Source of the DNA: Arsenicicoccus cauae | GTDB lineage: Bacteria > Actinomycetota > Actinomycetes > Actinomycetales > Dermatophilaceae | Assembly (NCBI RefSeq): GCF_009707125.1 | Contig: NZ_WLVL01000002.1 | Coordinates: forward strand, 1-64,000 | Length of the DNA: 64,000 bases | Direction: 5' to 3' | Shown here: positions 6,690 to 14,961 of the stretch, piece after piece | How positions within the stretch are numbered: the stretch's first letter is position 1 | Layout: each line of letters starts with the position of its first letter | Program-made: the position numbers and the translations under genes | The notes under the pieces: generated by a model | Seen by the model: the letters and a program-made list of their open reading frames with translations, nothing else | What the model was told of the DNA's origin: nothing | Databases searched by the model: none

Positions 6690-8405
6690 ATGTCGAGTCG
6701 GCCCTTCGAGTTCGAGTCCACCCCCACGGGCACCAAGGTCCGGGTCCGCGTCCGCGGCAACGACGTCCTGGCCATCCCGCTCATCAACCGCGGCACCGCC
6801 TTCACCAAGGCGCAGCGGGACTCGCTGCGGCTCAACGGCCTCATGCCGAGCGGCATCGTGTCCATCGAGGGGCAGATCTCCCGCGTCTACCAGCAGTTCC
6901 TCGAGCAGCCGGACGCGCTGTCCAAGAACGTCTACCTGTCGGCGATGCGCGACCGCAACGAGGTGCTGTTCTACCGCCTGCTCGCCGAGCACCTCGAGGA
7001 GATGCTGCCGATCGTCTACACCCCGACGATCGGCGAGGCGATCCAGCGCTACTCCCACTGGTACTCCCGCCCTCGCGGGGTCTTCCTGTCGATCGACGAC
7101 CCGGACGGCATCGAGAACGCCTTCCTCAACTACGGCCTCGAGCCCGAGGACGTCGACCTCGTGGTCGCGACGGACTCCGAGGGCATCCTCGGCATCGGGG
7201 ACCAGGGTGTGGGCGGCGTGCAGATCGCCATCGGCAAGCTCTCTGTCTACACCGCCGCCGCCGGCATCCACCCGCGCCGGGCCATCCCGGTGGTCCTCGA
7301 CGTCGGGACGGACAACCTCGCCCTGCTCAACGACGAGCTCTACCTCGGCGTGCGGCACGCACGAGTGCGCGGCGAGCGCTACGACGCCTTCATCGACACG
7401 TTCGTCGAGGTCACGACCCGGTTGTACCCCAAGGCCATGCTGCACTGGGAGGACTTCGGGGCGAGCAACGCCCACCGCATCCTCGACAGGTACCGCAACG
7501 ACATCTGCACCTTCAACGACGACGTGCAGGGCACCGCCGCCGTCGTGGCCGCCGCCGCCCTCGCCGGCGTCAAGGCCACGGGCGAGCGGATGAGCGACCA
7601 GCGCATCGTCGTGCACGGCGCCGGCACGGCCGGCGTCGGCATCGCCAACCTGCTGCGCGACATCATGATCCGCGAGGGTTCCTCGCCGGAGGAGGCCAAC
7701 GCAAGGTTCTGGTGCCTGGGCTCGCGCGGCCTGATCACCGAGGCGCTCGGTGACCGCGTCCGGCCGTTCCAGAAGCCCTATGCCCGCACCGACGCCGACG
7801 TGCAGGGCTGGCGCCTGGACGTGGAGGGCCGGATCGGCCTGGCCGACGTCGTCCGCAACACCCACCCCACGATCCTCATCGGCACGTCCGGCCAGCCGGG
7901 CACCTTCACCGAGGCGATCGTCCGCGACATGGCGGCGCACACCCGCAACCCGATCATCATGCCGCTGTCCAACCCGACCAGCCTGTCCGAGGGCGTCCCG
8001 GAGCGCATCGTCGACTGGACCCACGGCAAGGCCATGATCGCCACCGGGTCGCCGTTCGCCCCCGTGACCTTCCACCAGCGCACCTACGAGATCGCCCAGG
8101 CCAACAACGCGCTCGTGTTCCCCGGTCTCGGCCTCGGTGTCGCCGTCTGCGGCGCCTCCAGGGTTTCCGACGGCATGATCGCGGCGGCGTCCGAGGCCAT
8201 CGCGGGCATCAGCCAGGTGACCAGACCCGAGATGCCGCTGCTGCCGTCGATCAGGCAGCTGCGCTACGTGTCGGCGACGGTGGCGCTCGCGGTGGTGCGG
8301 GCCGCGCAGGAGGAGGGGCTGGCGACGGTCGAGGTCGACGAGCCGGTGCAGGCGGTCTACCAGCGCATGTGGCACCCGGTCTATCCCGACCTCGAGGTGG
8401 TCTGA
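6690..8405 (+). CDS. maeA: NAD-dependent malic enzyme (large bacterial type)
   Basis: Malic enzyme oxidatively decarboxylates malate to pyruvate, producing NAD(P)H. At 571 residues this is the large SfcA/MaeA form. Signatures seen: GLMPSGIVSIEGQ, RNEVLFYRLL, LPIVYTPTIGEAIQRYSHWY (active-site Tyr), FNDDVQGTAAVV (metal-binding Asp pair) and the dinucleotide site VHGAGTAGVGIANLL, then IIMPLSNPTSLSEGVPE. Such enzymes usually prefer NAD, but cofactor choice was not tested. ATG 6690 is chosen because a -10 lies seven bases upstream; an earlier in-frame start at 6597 would lie inside the previous gene. It stands as a single transcription unit. Confidence 0.93.
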   Translation: MSSRPFEFESTPTGTKVRVRVRGNDVLAIPLINRGTAFTKAQRDSLRLNGLMPSGIVSIEGQISRVYQQFLEQPDALSKNVYLSAMRDRNEVLFYRLLAEHLEEMLPIVYTPTIGEAIQRYSHWYSRPRGVFLSIDDPDGIENAFLNYGLEPEDVDLVVATDSEGILGIGDQGVGGVQIAIGKLSVYTAAAGIHPRRAIPVVLDVGTDNLALLNDELYLGVRHARVRGERYDAFIDTFVEVTTRLYPKAMLHWEDFGASNAHRILDRYRNDICTFNDDVQGTAAVVAAAALAGVKATGERMSDQRIVVHGAGTAGVGIANLLRDIMIREGSSPEEANARFWCLGSRGLITEALGDRVRPFQKPYARTDADVQGWRLDVEGRIGLADVVRNTHPTILIGTSGQPGTFTEAIVRDMAAHTRNPIIMPLSNPTSLSEGVPERIVDWTHGKAMIATGSPFAPVTFHQRTYEIAQANNALVFPGLGLGVAVCGASRVSDGMIAAASEAIAGISQVTRPEMPLLPSIRQLRYVSATVALAVVRAAQEEGLATVEVDEPVQAVYQRMWHPVYPDLEVV

Positions 8406-8473
8406 GCGGCGCGGGTCCGGCAGCGCCGGGGACGCGACCCGGGTGAGCTCGCGCCGTCGGGGAATGCCGCGCC

Positions 8474-8530
8474 GTGACAAATGCTTATAGTGAGCACAAT
8501 CGCGCCATCGCTGTCCACCCCCGCAGGAGC
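8474..8530 (+). promoter_or_regulatory. Promoter/operator region of the MFS gene
   Basis: TATAGT at 8486-8491 is a good -10 and is embedded in the imperfect palindrome TGCTTATAGTGAGCA (8482-8496), a possible repressor site. A GTGACA at 8474 is too close to serve as its -35. The ribosome binding site CAGGAG lies just before ATG 8536. Confidence 0.4.
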
Positions 8531-8535
8531 CCACC

Positions 8536-9918
8536 ATGCCCGCCACCTCGACCGGACCGCTCGGTGCCACCGGCGTCGACCGCCACCTGACGCGCACGGA
8601 GCGGCTCGACCGCCTGCCGTTCACGAGCAAGCACCGGCGCCTGCTGGCGGGCTCCGGGGTCGGATGGGCCCTCGACGCGATGGACGTGGGCCTGATCTCC
8701 TTCGTCCTGACCGCGCTGGCCCGCCAGTGGCACCTGTCGCCGACCGAGGTGTCCTGGATCGCGTCGATCGGGTCCCTCGGCATGGCCGTCGGAGCCACGC
8801 TCGGCGGCCTGCTCGCCGACCGGATCGGCCGCCGCCAGGTGTTCGCGCTGACCCTGCTCGTCTACGGCCTCGCCACGGGGGCGTCGGCGCTCGCTGGCAG
8901 CGTGGCCGTGCTCATGGCGCTGCGCTTCGTCGTCGGGCTGGGCCTCGGGTCCGAGCTGCCCGTCGCGTCCACGCTGATCAGCGAGTACTCCCCGGCGCAC
9001 ATCCGCGGCCGCGTCGTCGTCGGCCTCGAGTCCTTCTGGGCCCTCGGGTGGATCCTCGCGGCGCTCATCGGCTACTTCGTCATCCCGACCAGCGCCGACG
9101 GGTGGCGCTGGGCCATGGCCCTGGGCGTCGTCCCGGCGCTCTACGCGCTGGTCGTGCGGGCCACCCTGCCCGAGTCGGTCCGCTTCCTCGAGTCCAAGGG
9201 CCGGTATGCCGAGGCGGAGTCCGCGGTCCGCAGCTTCGAGGAGCCGGCGGGGGTCCCCGCCCCGGACACCGCTGTCGATGGCCCCGTCGCGCCCTCCGTC
9301 GATGCCCCCGTCGCGCCGAGCGGCCCGGTTCCCGGCCTGTGGAGCGCGCGCTACCGGGTGCGCACGGCGGCGCTGTGGGCGGTCTGGTTCTGCGTGAACT
9401 TCTCCTACTACGGCGCGTTCATCTGGCTGCCGTCACTGCTGTTCGCGCAGGGCTTCGACATGGTCAAGTCCTTCGAGTACACCCTGTGGATCACCATCGC
9501 CCAGCTCCCCGGCTACGCCGTCTCGGCCTGGCTCATCGAGAAGTGGGGGCGCCGGGCCACCCTCACCACCTTCCTGGTCGGGTCGGCGTGCGCGGCCGGG
9601 GCGTTCGGGATGGCCTCCTCGGTGCCAGCCATCCTTGCGGCAGGCTGCGCGCTGAGCTTCTTCAACCTCGGCGCGTGGGGTGCGCTGTATGCCGTCACCC
9701 CCGAGATCTACCCCACCGTCATGCGCGGGACCGGCTCCGGGGCGGCGGCGGGCTTCGGCCGCATCGCCTCGATCCTCGCGCCGCTGGCGGTGCCGCCGCT
9801 CAAGGCGGGCGGGGGCACGGGCCTGGTGTTCACCACCTTCGCCGTCGCGTTCGCGATCGCGGCGCTGTCGGCCCTCGGCCTGCCCGAGCTGCGCGGCAAG
9901 GACCTCGAGGAGCTCTGA
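8536..9918 (+). CDS. MFS transporter, metabolite:H+ symporter type
   Basis: The 460-residue protein shows about twelve hydrophobic segments. It carries the MFS loop-2 motif GGLLADRIGRRQ and a matching second-half motif (EKWGRRATL). SLGMAVGATLGGLLADRIG, RFVVGLGLGSELPVAS and AVTPEIYPTVMRGTGSG place it with the SV2/NiaP/AAHS-like group that imports aromatic acids or small carboxylates with protons. A Pro/Ala-rich cytoplasmic loop between helices 6 and 7 (VAPSVDAPVAPSGPVPG) is unusually repetitive. It is a single gene, converging on the oxidoreductase at 9937. The substrate is unknown; nicotinate, aromatic acids or sugars acids are all possible. Confidence 0.85.
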   Translation: MPATSTGPLGATGVDRHLTRTERLDRLPFTSKHRRLLAGSGVGWALDAMDVGLISFVLTALARQWHLSPTEVSWIASIGSLGMAVGATLGGLLADRIGRRQVFALTLLVYGLATGASALAGSVAVLMALRFVVGLGLGSELPVASTLISEYSPAHIRGRVVVGLESFWALGWILAALIGYFVIPTSADGWRWAMALGVVPALYALVVRATLPESVRFLESKGRYAEAESAVRSFEEPAGVPAPDTAVDGPVAPSVDAPVAPSGPVPGLWSARYRVRTAALWAVWFCVNFSYYGAFIWLPSLLFAQGFDMVKSFEYTLWITIAQLPGYAVSAWLIEKWGRRATLTTFLVGSACAAGAFGMASSVPAILAAGCALSFFNLGAWGALYAVTPEIYPTVMRGTGSGAAAGFGRIASILAPLAVPPLKAGGGTGLVFTTFAVAFAIAALSALGLPELRGKDLEEL

Positions 9919-9936
9919 CCTACCTCAGGGAGATGC

Positions 9937-10989
9937 TCACAGGGGCACACCGATCTGCCGCCGCACCTCGTCGAGCAGCCCCATGATGGCGACCGTCTCG
10001 TCGAGCGGCAGCAGCTCCGACTCCCGGCGCCCCTCGGCGACCAGCCGCGCGAGGTAGGCCGCCTCATAGCACAGCCCCCGGTGGCCACGCACCACCGGCT
10101 CCGGCCCCTCGACCACCTCGCCGTCCCGGGACACGAGCCGGACCCGGCCGGGCTGGTAGAAGTCGCCGTCCAGCTCGACCCGGGCCAGCGACCCCGAGAT
10201 CGACGCGGTGGTGGGGGTCTTGGCGGCCAGCGTGGTCGTCAGCACCGCGTGCGCCCGGGGCGCCGCCGGGAAGTCCGACAGGATCATCGACGCCTGTGCC
10301 TCCACCCCGGTGAAGGCCGTCGTGCCGACGGCGGTGACGCGCTGCGGCATACCGAGCACGCCGCAGGCGAAGGACACCGGGTAGATGCCGAGGTCGAGCA
10401 GCGACCCGCCCGCCAGCTCCGGGGCGTACAGCCGGAAGGACCGGTCCTCGGCGAACCACTGCCCGTGGTCGGCGAGGACCGTCTCGATCTCGCCCAGCAC
10501 CCCGTCGGCGACGAGCCGCCGGATGACATCGCTCTGCGGCAGGTAGCGCGTCCACATCGCCTCCATGCAGGTCACGTCGGCGGCGCGCGCGGCGTCGACG
10601 ACCTCCTGCGCCTCGGCGGCGGTGCGGGCGAAGGCCTTCTCGACCAGCACGTGCTTGCCGGCGGCGACGGCCAGCAGCGCGTGCTCGTGGTGCTCGCTGT
10701 GCGGCGACGCCACATAGACCGCGTCGACCTGGGGATCCGCGACGAGCTCTGCATACGAGCCGTATGCCTTCGCGCCCCCCACCTCGCGGGCATAGGCCTC
10801 GGCGCGGTCCAGGGAGCGCGACCCCACCGCCACCACGCGGCCGCGCGTGTGCGTGTGCAGCCCGTCGGCGAACGCCCGCGCGATGCCGCCCGGCCCGATC
10901 ACGCCCCAGCGCAGCGGCGGGGCGTCGCGCGGGTCGGGGACGCGGCTGTCGGGCAGGGTGGTGGGGAGGGGGCCGGGGAGGTCGCTCAC
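9937..10989 (-). CDS. Gfo/Idh/MocA-family oxidoreductase
   Basis: NAD(P)-dependent sugar or cyclitol dehydrogenases of this family have an N-terminal Rossmann fold and a C-terminal alpha/beta domain. Here the Rossmann signature GVIGPGGIARAFADGL starts at residue 29, followed by DAVYVASPHSEHHEHALLAVAAGKHVLVEKAF, with the conserved EK pair that normally holds the catalytic Lys. GGSLLDLGIYPVSFACGVLG resembles dihydrodiol dehydrogenase/glucose-fructose oxidoreductase-type members. Length, 350 residues, is usual. GTG 10989 is the start: TAGGCT lies seven bases upstream on the coding strand. It diverges from the yigZ-like gene with only 28 bases between them. Confidence 0.88.
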   Translation of the reverse strand: MSDLPGPLPTTLPDSRVPDPRDAPPLRWGVIGPGGIARAFADGLHTHTRGRVVAVGSRSLDRAEAYAREVGGAKAYGSYAELVADPQVDAVYVASPHSEHHEHALLAVAAGKHVLVEKAFARTAAEAQEVVDAARAADVTCMEAMWTRYLPQSDVIRRLVADGVLGEIETVLADHGQWFAEDRSFRLYAPELAGGSLLDLGIYPVSFACGVLGMPQRVTAVGTTAFTGVEAQASMILSDFPAAPRAHAVLTTTLAAKTPTTASISGSLARVELDGDFYQPGRVRLVSRDGEVVEGPEPVVRGHRGLCYEAAYLARLVAEGRRESELLPLDETVAIMGLLDEVRRQIGVPL

Positions 10990-11017
10990 CCGGTCGAGCC
11001 TAGGGGAGGATGGGCAG
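10990..11017. promoter_or_regulatory. Compact divergent promoter region
   Basis: Twenty-eight bases separate the two divergent starts. On the minus strand TAGGCT (10997-11002) is seven bases from GTG 10989. On the plus strand GGGGAGGA precedes GTG 11018 as a ribosome binding site, so the rightward promoter must lie inside the oxidoreductase gene. Confidence 0.45.
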
Positions 11018-11641
11018 GTGCCCCAGTCCTACCTGACCGTCGCGTCGCCGGTCGACGTCGAGATCGAGGTGCGGCGCTCGCGGTTCCTGGCACGGCTGGA
11101 GCCTGCGGCGGACGAGGCGGCGGCGCGCCTGGTCGTCGAGCAGGCGCGCAAGGCGCACTGGGACGCGCGGCACCACTGCTCGGCGTTCGTGCTGGGCCCG
11201 GACGCGATGACCGAGCGGTCGTCCGACGACGGGGAGCCGGCGGGGACGGCCGGGGCGCCGATGCTGGAGGTGCTGCGCGGCCGCGGGCTGAGCGATGTCG
11301 TGTGCGTGGTGACGCGATGGTTCGGCGGGACCCTGCTCGGGACGGGTGGCCTGATCCGGGCGTATGGCGACAGCGTGCGCGCCGCCTGCGACGCGGCCAC
11401 GGTGGTGGAGCGCCGTCTGGTGCAGCGCTTCTCGCTGGAGGTCGAGCACGCGGACGCCGGACGCGTCGAGGCGGCCCTGCGCGCTCGCGGGGTGCACGTC
11501 GCGGGGACGGACTATGCGGCGCGTGCGGTGCTGCGCCTCGACGTGGCGCCGCCGCAGCGGGAGGACCTCGCTGCGCTGGTGGCCGAGCTCACCGGGGGAG
11601 CCGGGCAGCTGCTCGACGGCCCCACCCGCTGGCACCCCTAG
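11018..11641 (+). CDS. YigZ/IMPACT family protein
   Basis: The 207-residue product has the UPF0029 (Impact N-terminal) domain: SRFLARLEPAADEAAAR, HHCSAFVLGPD, SDDGEPAGTAGAPMLEVL and VTRWFGGTLLGTGGLIRAYG are its core signatures. The C-terminal part matches the DUF1949 domain of YigZ. These proteins bind nucleic acid or ribosomes in studied cases; the bacterial role is not settled. GTG 11018 follows GGGGAGGA. It converges on the AbrB-type gene with 18 bases between stops. Confidence 0.88.
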   Translation: MPQSYLTVASPVDVEIEVRRSRFLARLEPAADEAAARLVVEQARKAHWDARHHCSAFVLGPDAMTERSSDDGEPAGTAGAPMLEVLRGRGLSDVVCVVTRWFGGTLLGTGGLIRAYGDSVRAACDAATVVERRLVQRFSLEVEHADAGRVEAALRARGVHVAGTDYAARAVLRLDVAPPQREDLAALVAELTGGAGQLLDGPTRWHP

Positions 11642-11659
11642 CGGGGGAGCGGGGAAGCG

Positions 11660-12799
11660 TCATGACCGGTCCGCTCGTCGACCGGACGGCGACACCGTCC
11701 GGTCGTTCGTGCTCGGGCTCCTGGCACGCCAGGGTCGACGGGCCCGCAGCCAGCAGGCCAGCAGCGGCGCCAGCGCCAGGATGGCGAGCAGCCTCGCGAG
11801 CTGCACCGCAAAGACGTAGGTCGGCTCCGCCCCGCTGTCCGTCGCCGTCGCGAGCACGGCGAAGAGGCCGCCGGGCGTCGTCGCGAGATAGGTCGTCAGC
11901 GGGTCGACGCCCGTCACCCGTGACAGCACCCAGCCGAGCAGGCCGCACAGGACCAGCAGGGCCGCGACGAGGACCAGCCCGGCGGGCAGCAGGCGACCGA
12001 TGGCCCGCACGCTGTCGCGCGTGAACTTCACCCCGACCTGCAGGCCGATCGCCAGCATGGCCAGGGCCACGAGCACCGTCGGGGTCCGCGTGGGGCCGAG
12101 CCCGCCCCACAGCGTCAGCCCCCCGGCCACGGCGAGCGGGCCGATCAGCGTGAACGTCGACACGGGCACCAGTCGCGCCACCAGCAGCCCCGCCCCGACG
12201 GACACGGCGACGAAGGCCAGCGACGTGAGCCACCCGCCACAGGACCCGTCGGCGCCACCGGCACCGCTTGCGGCCCCCGCGCCCTGCCCCGTCTGCGGGT
12301 GGAACACCAGCCCCACCACGAGGGGCAGAGTCACCAGCACGAGCAGCACGCGGAGGTACTGCAGGATCGACACGACCCGTGCGTCCGCCCCCAGCTCCTC
12401 GGCGACGGACGTGATGCCGGACGCCCCGCCCGCCGCCATGGAGAACAGGCCGGTGGCCAAGGAGATCGGGTGCAGACGCGCCAGGATGACGCCCCCCAGC
12501 AGGCTCAGAAGCAGCGTCGCCACGGTGACTACCACCACGGACGGCCAGTCGGCGGCGATCTGGCGCAGCGCGGACAGGGTCACCGTCTCGCCGATGGTCA
12601 CCCCGACGAGGGCCTGGGCGAGCACCACGCTCCAGCGCGGCAGTCGAGGTGCCTGCGGTGACCCGAGCGCCAGCACCGCCCCGGCCGTCAACCCGGCGAA
12701 CAGCGACGGCGACGGCAGGTGCAGGAGCGCGAGCCCCACCCAGACGACGACACCCACGGCGAGGCCCCTTGCGAGCGAGCGCGCGGGTGGGGAGGTCAC
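11660..12799 (-). CDS. AbrB-family membrane protein (duplicated AbrB_dom)
   Basis: This 379-residue integral membrane protein has two homologous halves of about five helices. The halves contain PSPSLFAGLTAGAVLAL ... QALVGVTIGETVTLSAL and LIGPLAVAGGLTLWG ... MLAIGLQVGVKFTRDSVRAIG, the repeated AbrB membrane domain (Pfam AbrB, unrelated to the Bacillus regulator). GLFSMAAGGASGITSVAEELGAD and TTPGGLFAVLATATDSGA are the paired GG loops. A Gly/Ala-rich loop with GSCGG separates the halves. Members are putative transporters. GTG 12799 has TAGGGT six bases upstream. The last 25 residues are basic and polar. Confidence 0.82.
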   Translation of the reverse strand: MTSPPARSLARGLAVGVVVWVGLALLHLPSPSLFAGLTAGAVLALGSPQAPRLPRWSVVLAQALVGVTIGETVTLSALRQIAADWPSVVVVTVATLLLSLLGGVILARLHPISLATGLFSMAAGGASGITSVAEELGADARVVSILQYLRVLLVLVTLPLVVGLVFHPQTGQGAGAASGAGGADGSCGGWLTSLAFVAVSVGAGLLVARLVPVSTFTLIGPLAVAGGLTLWGGLGPTRTPTVLVALAMLAIGLQVGVKFTRDSVRAIGRLLPAGLVLVAALLVLCGLLGWVLSRVTGVDPLTTYLATTPGGLFAVLATATDSGAEPTYVFAVQLARLLAILALAPLLACWLRARRPWRARSPSTNDRTVSPSGRRADRS

Positions 12800-12878
12800 C
12801 CCAGCACCCTAGGTCCGGCTCGCCCTCAGGTGCGTCGCCGCCTCAAGACTCGACCATCACCCGGCCTGCCCACCACCT

Positions 12879-12895
12879 CCTGAACGCCGTTCAGG
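12879..12895 (+). promoter_or_regulatory. BioQ-like operator upstream of bioY
   Basis: CCTGAAC-GCC-GTTCAGG is a perfect 7-3-7 palindrome just before bioY. It matches the TGAAC-N3-GTTAC/GTTCA type site described for the TetR-family biotin repressor BioQ in corynebacteria (recalled, not searched). It overlaps the region immediately upstream of the -10 TACGCT (12896-12901), so a bound repressor would block RNA polymerase. Confidence 0.65.
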
Positions 12896-12901
12896 TACGC
12901 T
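12896..12901 (+). promoter_or_regulatory. -10 element of leaderless bioY
   Basis: TACGCT lies seven bases before ATG 12909 and directly follows the operator palindrome. No Shine-Dalgarno is present. Confidence 0.5.
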
Positions 12902-12908
12902 TCGCCCC

Positions 12909-13505
12909 ATGTCCTCCGCCGCCAGCACCACCTCGCCCGCCCAGCGGCGCGGCCTCACCGCCCGCGACCTCGCCCTCGTCGCGGCGTTCTGCGCCCTGAT
13001 CGTCGCCCTGGTCCCCGTCAAGGTGCCGGTCGGCGGCGCCGCCCCCATCGTCCTGCAGAACCTCGGCATCATGCTCGCCGGCGCCGTGCTCGGCGCGCGC
13101 CGCGGGTTCCTGGCCGTCCTGCTCTTCGTCGTCCTGGCGCTCGCTGGGCTGCCGGTCCTCGCCAGCGGCGTGCGTGGCCTCGCGATCCTCACCGGCCCCA
13201 CCGTCGGCTTCGCCCTGGGCTACCCGCTCGTGGCGCTGGTCATCGGGCTGATCGTCCAGCGCTTCCTGCCCCGCCTGCACGTCGCGGCCGCGATCGGCGC
13301 GTGCCTCGTCGGCGGGATCCTCGTGTCCTACGCGCTGGGGATCCCCGGCATGGCGTGGCGCTCGGCCAAGCTCGACCTCGCCGGCGCGGCGGCCTTCTCG
13401 GCGACCTTCCTGCCCGGCGACGTGGTCAAGGCGGTCGTCGCGGGCGTCGTCGCCACCGCCGTCCACAAGGCGCTGCCGGACCTCGTGCCGGTCCGTCGCC
13501 GCTGA
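12909..13505 (+). CDS. bioY: Biotin transporter substrate-binding subunit BioY
   Basis: BioY is the membrane S-component that binds biotin in an ECF transporter. The 198 residues give about six helices. LTARDLALVAAFCALIVAL, APIVLQNLGIMLAGAVLGARRG (the BioY hallmark around LQ) and LAGLPVLASGVRGLAILTGPTVGFALGYPL are typical. It lies first in a bioY-bioM-bioN cluster with 56 bases before the ATPase gene. The BioQ-like operator suggests repression when biotin is plentiful. Confidence 0.95.
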   Translation: MSSAASTTSPAQRRGLTARDLALVAAFCALIVALVPVKVPVGGAAPIVLQNLGIMLAGAVLGARRGFLAVLLFVVLALAGLPVLASGVRGLAILTGPTVGFALGYPLVALVIGLIVQRFLPRLHVAAAIGACLVGGILVSYALGIPGMAWRSAKLDLAGAAAFSATFLPGDVVKAVVAGVVATAVHKALPDLVPVRRR

Positions 13506-13561
13506 CGGCCGCCCCGAGAGCCAGCAGGCGTCCGGCATACGGCCCACGACCCAGCACGCCC

Positions 13562-14248
13562 ATGCCCACCATCCGCATCGAGGACGTCGCCCATGCCTAT
13601 GGGGATCGTCGCGTCCTCGAGCACGTCGACCTGACCCTCACGGAGCCGCGCATCGGCATCGTCGGCGCCAACGGGTCCGGCAAGTCGACCCTCGCCCGCA
13701 TGCTCAACGGCCTCGTGGAGCCCACCCGGGGTCGAGTCACGGTGGACGGTCTCGACGCCGCGCGCGACGGGGCAGCGGTGCGGCGCAAGGTCGGCTTCGT
13801 CTTCCCCGACCCCGAGGCGCAGATCGTCATGCCGACGGTGCGTGAGGACGTGGAGTTCTCGCTGCGCCGTCGTCGCGACCTGAGTCCCGACGACAAGCGG
13901 CTGCTCGTCGACGAGGTGCTCGGGCGCTACTCCCTCGCGGATCACGCCGACCACCCCGCCCACCAGCTCTCCTCGGGTCAGAAGCAGCTCCTCGCCATCG
14001 CCGCGATCCTCGTCACCCGCCCCGACGTGCTGGTCTGCGACGAGCCCACCACCCTGCTCGACCTGCGCCACGCGCACCAGGTCTCGCGGCTGCTCGACAC
14101 CCTGGACCAGCAGGTCGTGCTCGTCACCCACCACCTGTGGTTGCTCGAGGGGTGGGAGCGGGTCGTGTGCATCGACGAGGGTCGGGTCGCGGCGGACGGG
14201 CCGGCCGACGAGGTGGTCCCGTTCTACCGCCGGCTGATGGGGGTCTGA
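13562..14248 (+). CDS. bioM: Biotin ECF transporter ATPase BioM
   Basis: A 228-residue ABC ATPase that energises BioY with BioN. It shows Walker A GANGSGKSTLARMLNGL (about residue 37), Q-loop region VGFVFPDPEAQIVMPTVREDV typical of energy-coupling factors, signature LSSGQKQLLAIAAIL, Walker B VLVCDEPTTLLDL and the switch His in LVTHHLWLLE. ATG 13562 has no strong ribosome binding site. Only one ATPase is present, as in BioMNY systems, rather than the EcfA-EcfA' pair. Confidence 0.93.
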   Translation: MPTIRIEDVAHAYGDRRVLEHVDLTLTEPRIGIVGANGSGKSTLARMLNGLVEPTRGRVTVDGLDAARDGAAVRRKVGFVFPDPEAQIVMPTVREDVEFSLRRRRDLSPDDKRLLVDEVLGRYSLADHADHPAHQLSSGQKQLLAIAAILVTRPDVLVCDEPTTLLDLRHAHQVSRLLDTLDQQVVLVTHHLWLLEGWERVVCIDEGRVAADGPADEVVPFYRRLMGV

Positions 14249-14249
14249 G

Positions 14250-14849
14250 GTGCTCACCGGCGCGTATGCCGAGGGCCGCTCCGTCCTGCACCGCCTCCCC
14301 GTGCCCTGGAAGCTGCTCGCGCTCGCGGTCTTCCTCGTGCCGGTGTCGCTCGTCCAGCGTCCCTGGATGACGGCCGCTTCGGCGCTGGTCGTCCTGAGTG
14401 CCTACGTCCTGTGCCGGGTCTCGCTCGGCCTGGCCTGGGGCGAGGTGCGGCCGCTGCGGTGGTTCCTGCTGGTGATGGCGCCGTTCCAGTGGTGGAGCGG
14501 CGGGTGGGAGGCCGTCGTGGTCGCCCTCGGCGGCATGGTCGTGGCGGTGGCGGCGGCCGGCCTGGTCACCCTCACGACGCGCGTGTCCGCGATGCTGGAC
14601 GGGGTGCAGCGCCTCGCTCAGCCGCTGCGGCACGTGGGCGTCTCGCCGGAGCGTGTGGCCCTGACCGTCAGCCTGACGCTTCGCAGCATCCCCGTCGTGG
14701 GCCAGCTCCTGCAGCAGACGCTGGACGCGCGGCGGGCCCGCGGCCTGGACCGGTCCGTGCGCGCGGTGGCCACGCCCCTGGTCATCCGCACGGTCCGGCA
14801 CGCCGAACGCGTCGGTGACGCCCTCGCTGCCCGCGGCGTCGACGACTGA
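14250..14849 (+). CDS. bioN: Biotin ECF transporter transmembrane subunit BioN
   Basis: The EcfT-type scaffold protein, 199 residues. Hydrophobic helices lie in the first half, and the two EcfT coupling motifs are visible as SLTLRSIPVVGQLLQQTLDARRARGLD, where ARR/ARG contacts the ATPase. GTG 14250 begins one base after the bioM stop, so the pair is translationally coupled. It is the last gene of the operon; 112 bases separate it from the phosphofructokinase. Confidence 0.92.
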   Translation: MLTGAYAEGRSVLHRLPVPWKLLALAVFLVPVSLVQRPWMTAASALVVLSAYVLCRVSLGLAWGEVRPLRWFLLVMAPFQWWSGGWEAVVVALGGMVVAVAAAGLVTLTTRVSAMLDGVQRLAQPLRHVGVSPERVALTVSLTLRSIPVVGQLLQQTLDARRARGLDRSVRAVATPLVIRTVRHAERVGDALAARGVDD

Positions 14850-14894
14850 TCGCCGCAGCGGCCCCGGGGGTCGGCCCACCCGGGGCGCCCTCGA

Positions 14895-14900
14895 TAGGGT
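14895..14900 (+). promoter_or_regulatory. Probable -10 of the phosphofructokinase promoter
   Basis: TAGGGT 62 bases before the ATG, in the only intergenic stretch upstream of the gene. The transcript would carry a normal leader with CAGGAGGA before the start codon, unlike most nearby leaderless genes. Confidence 0.35.
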
Positions 14901-14961
14901 GGAGGTCGCAGAGTCGCGACCGTCATGACCCTCATCCCGCTATCGCAGGAGGACCCTCCCG

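Noticed and set aside
9241..9330. Repeat-like Pro/Ala stretch in the MFS protein as an insertion element
   Set aside because: It is in frame, in the variable cytoplasmic loop between helices 6 and 7, and shows no element ends.
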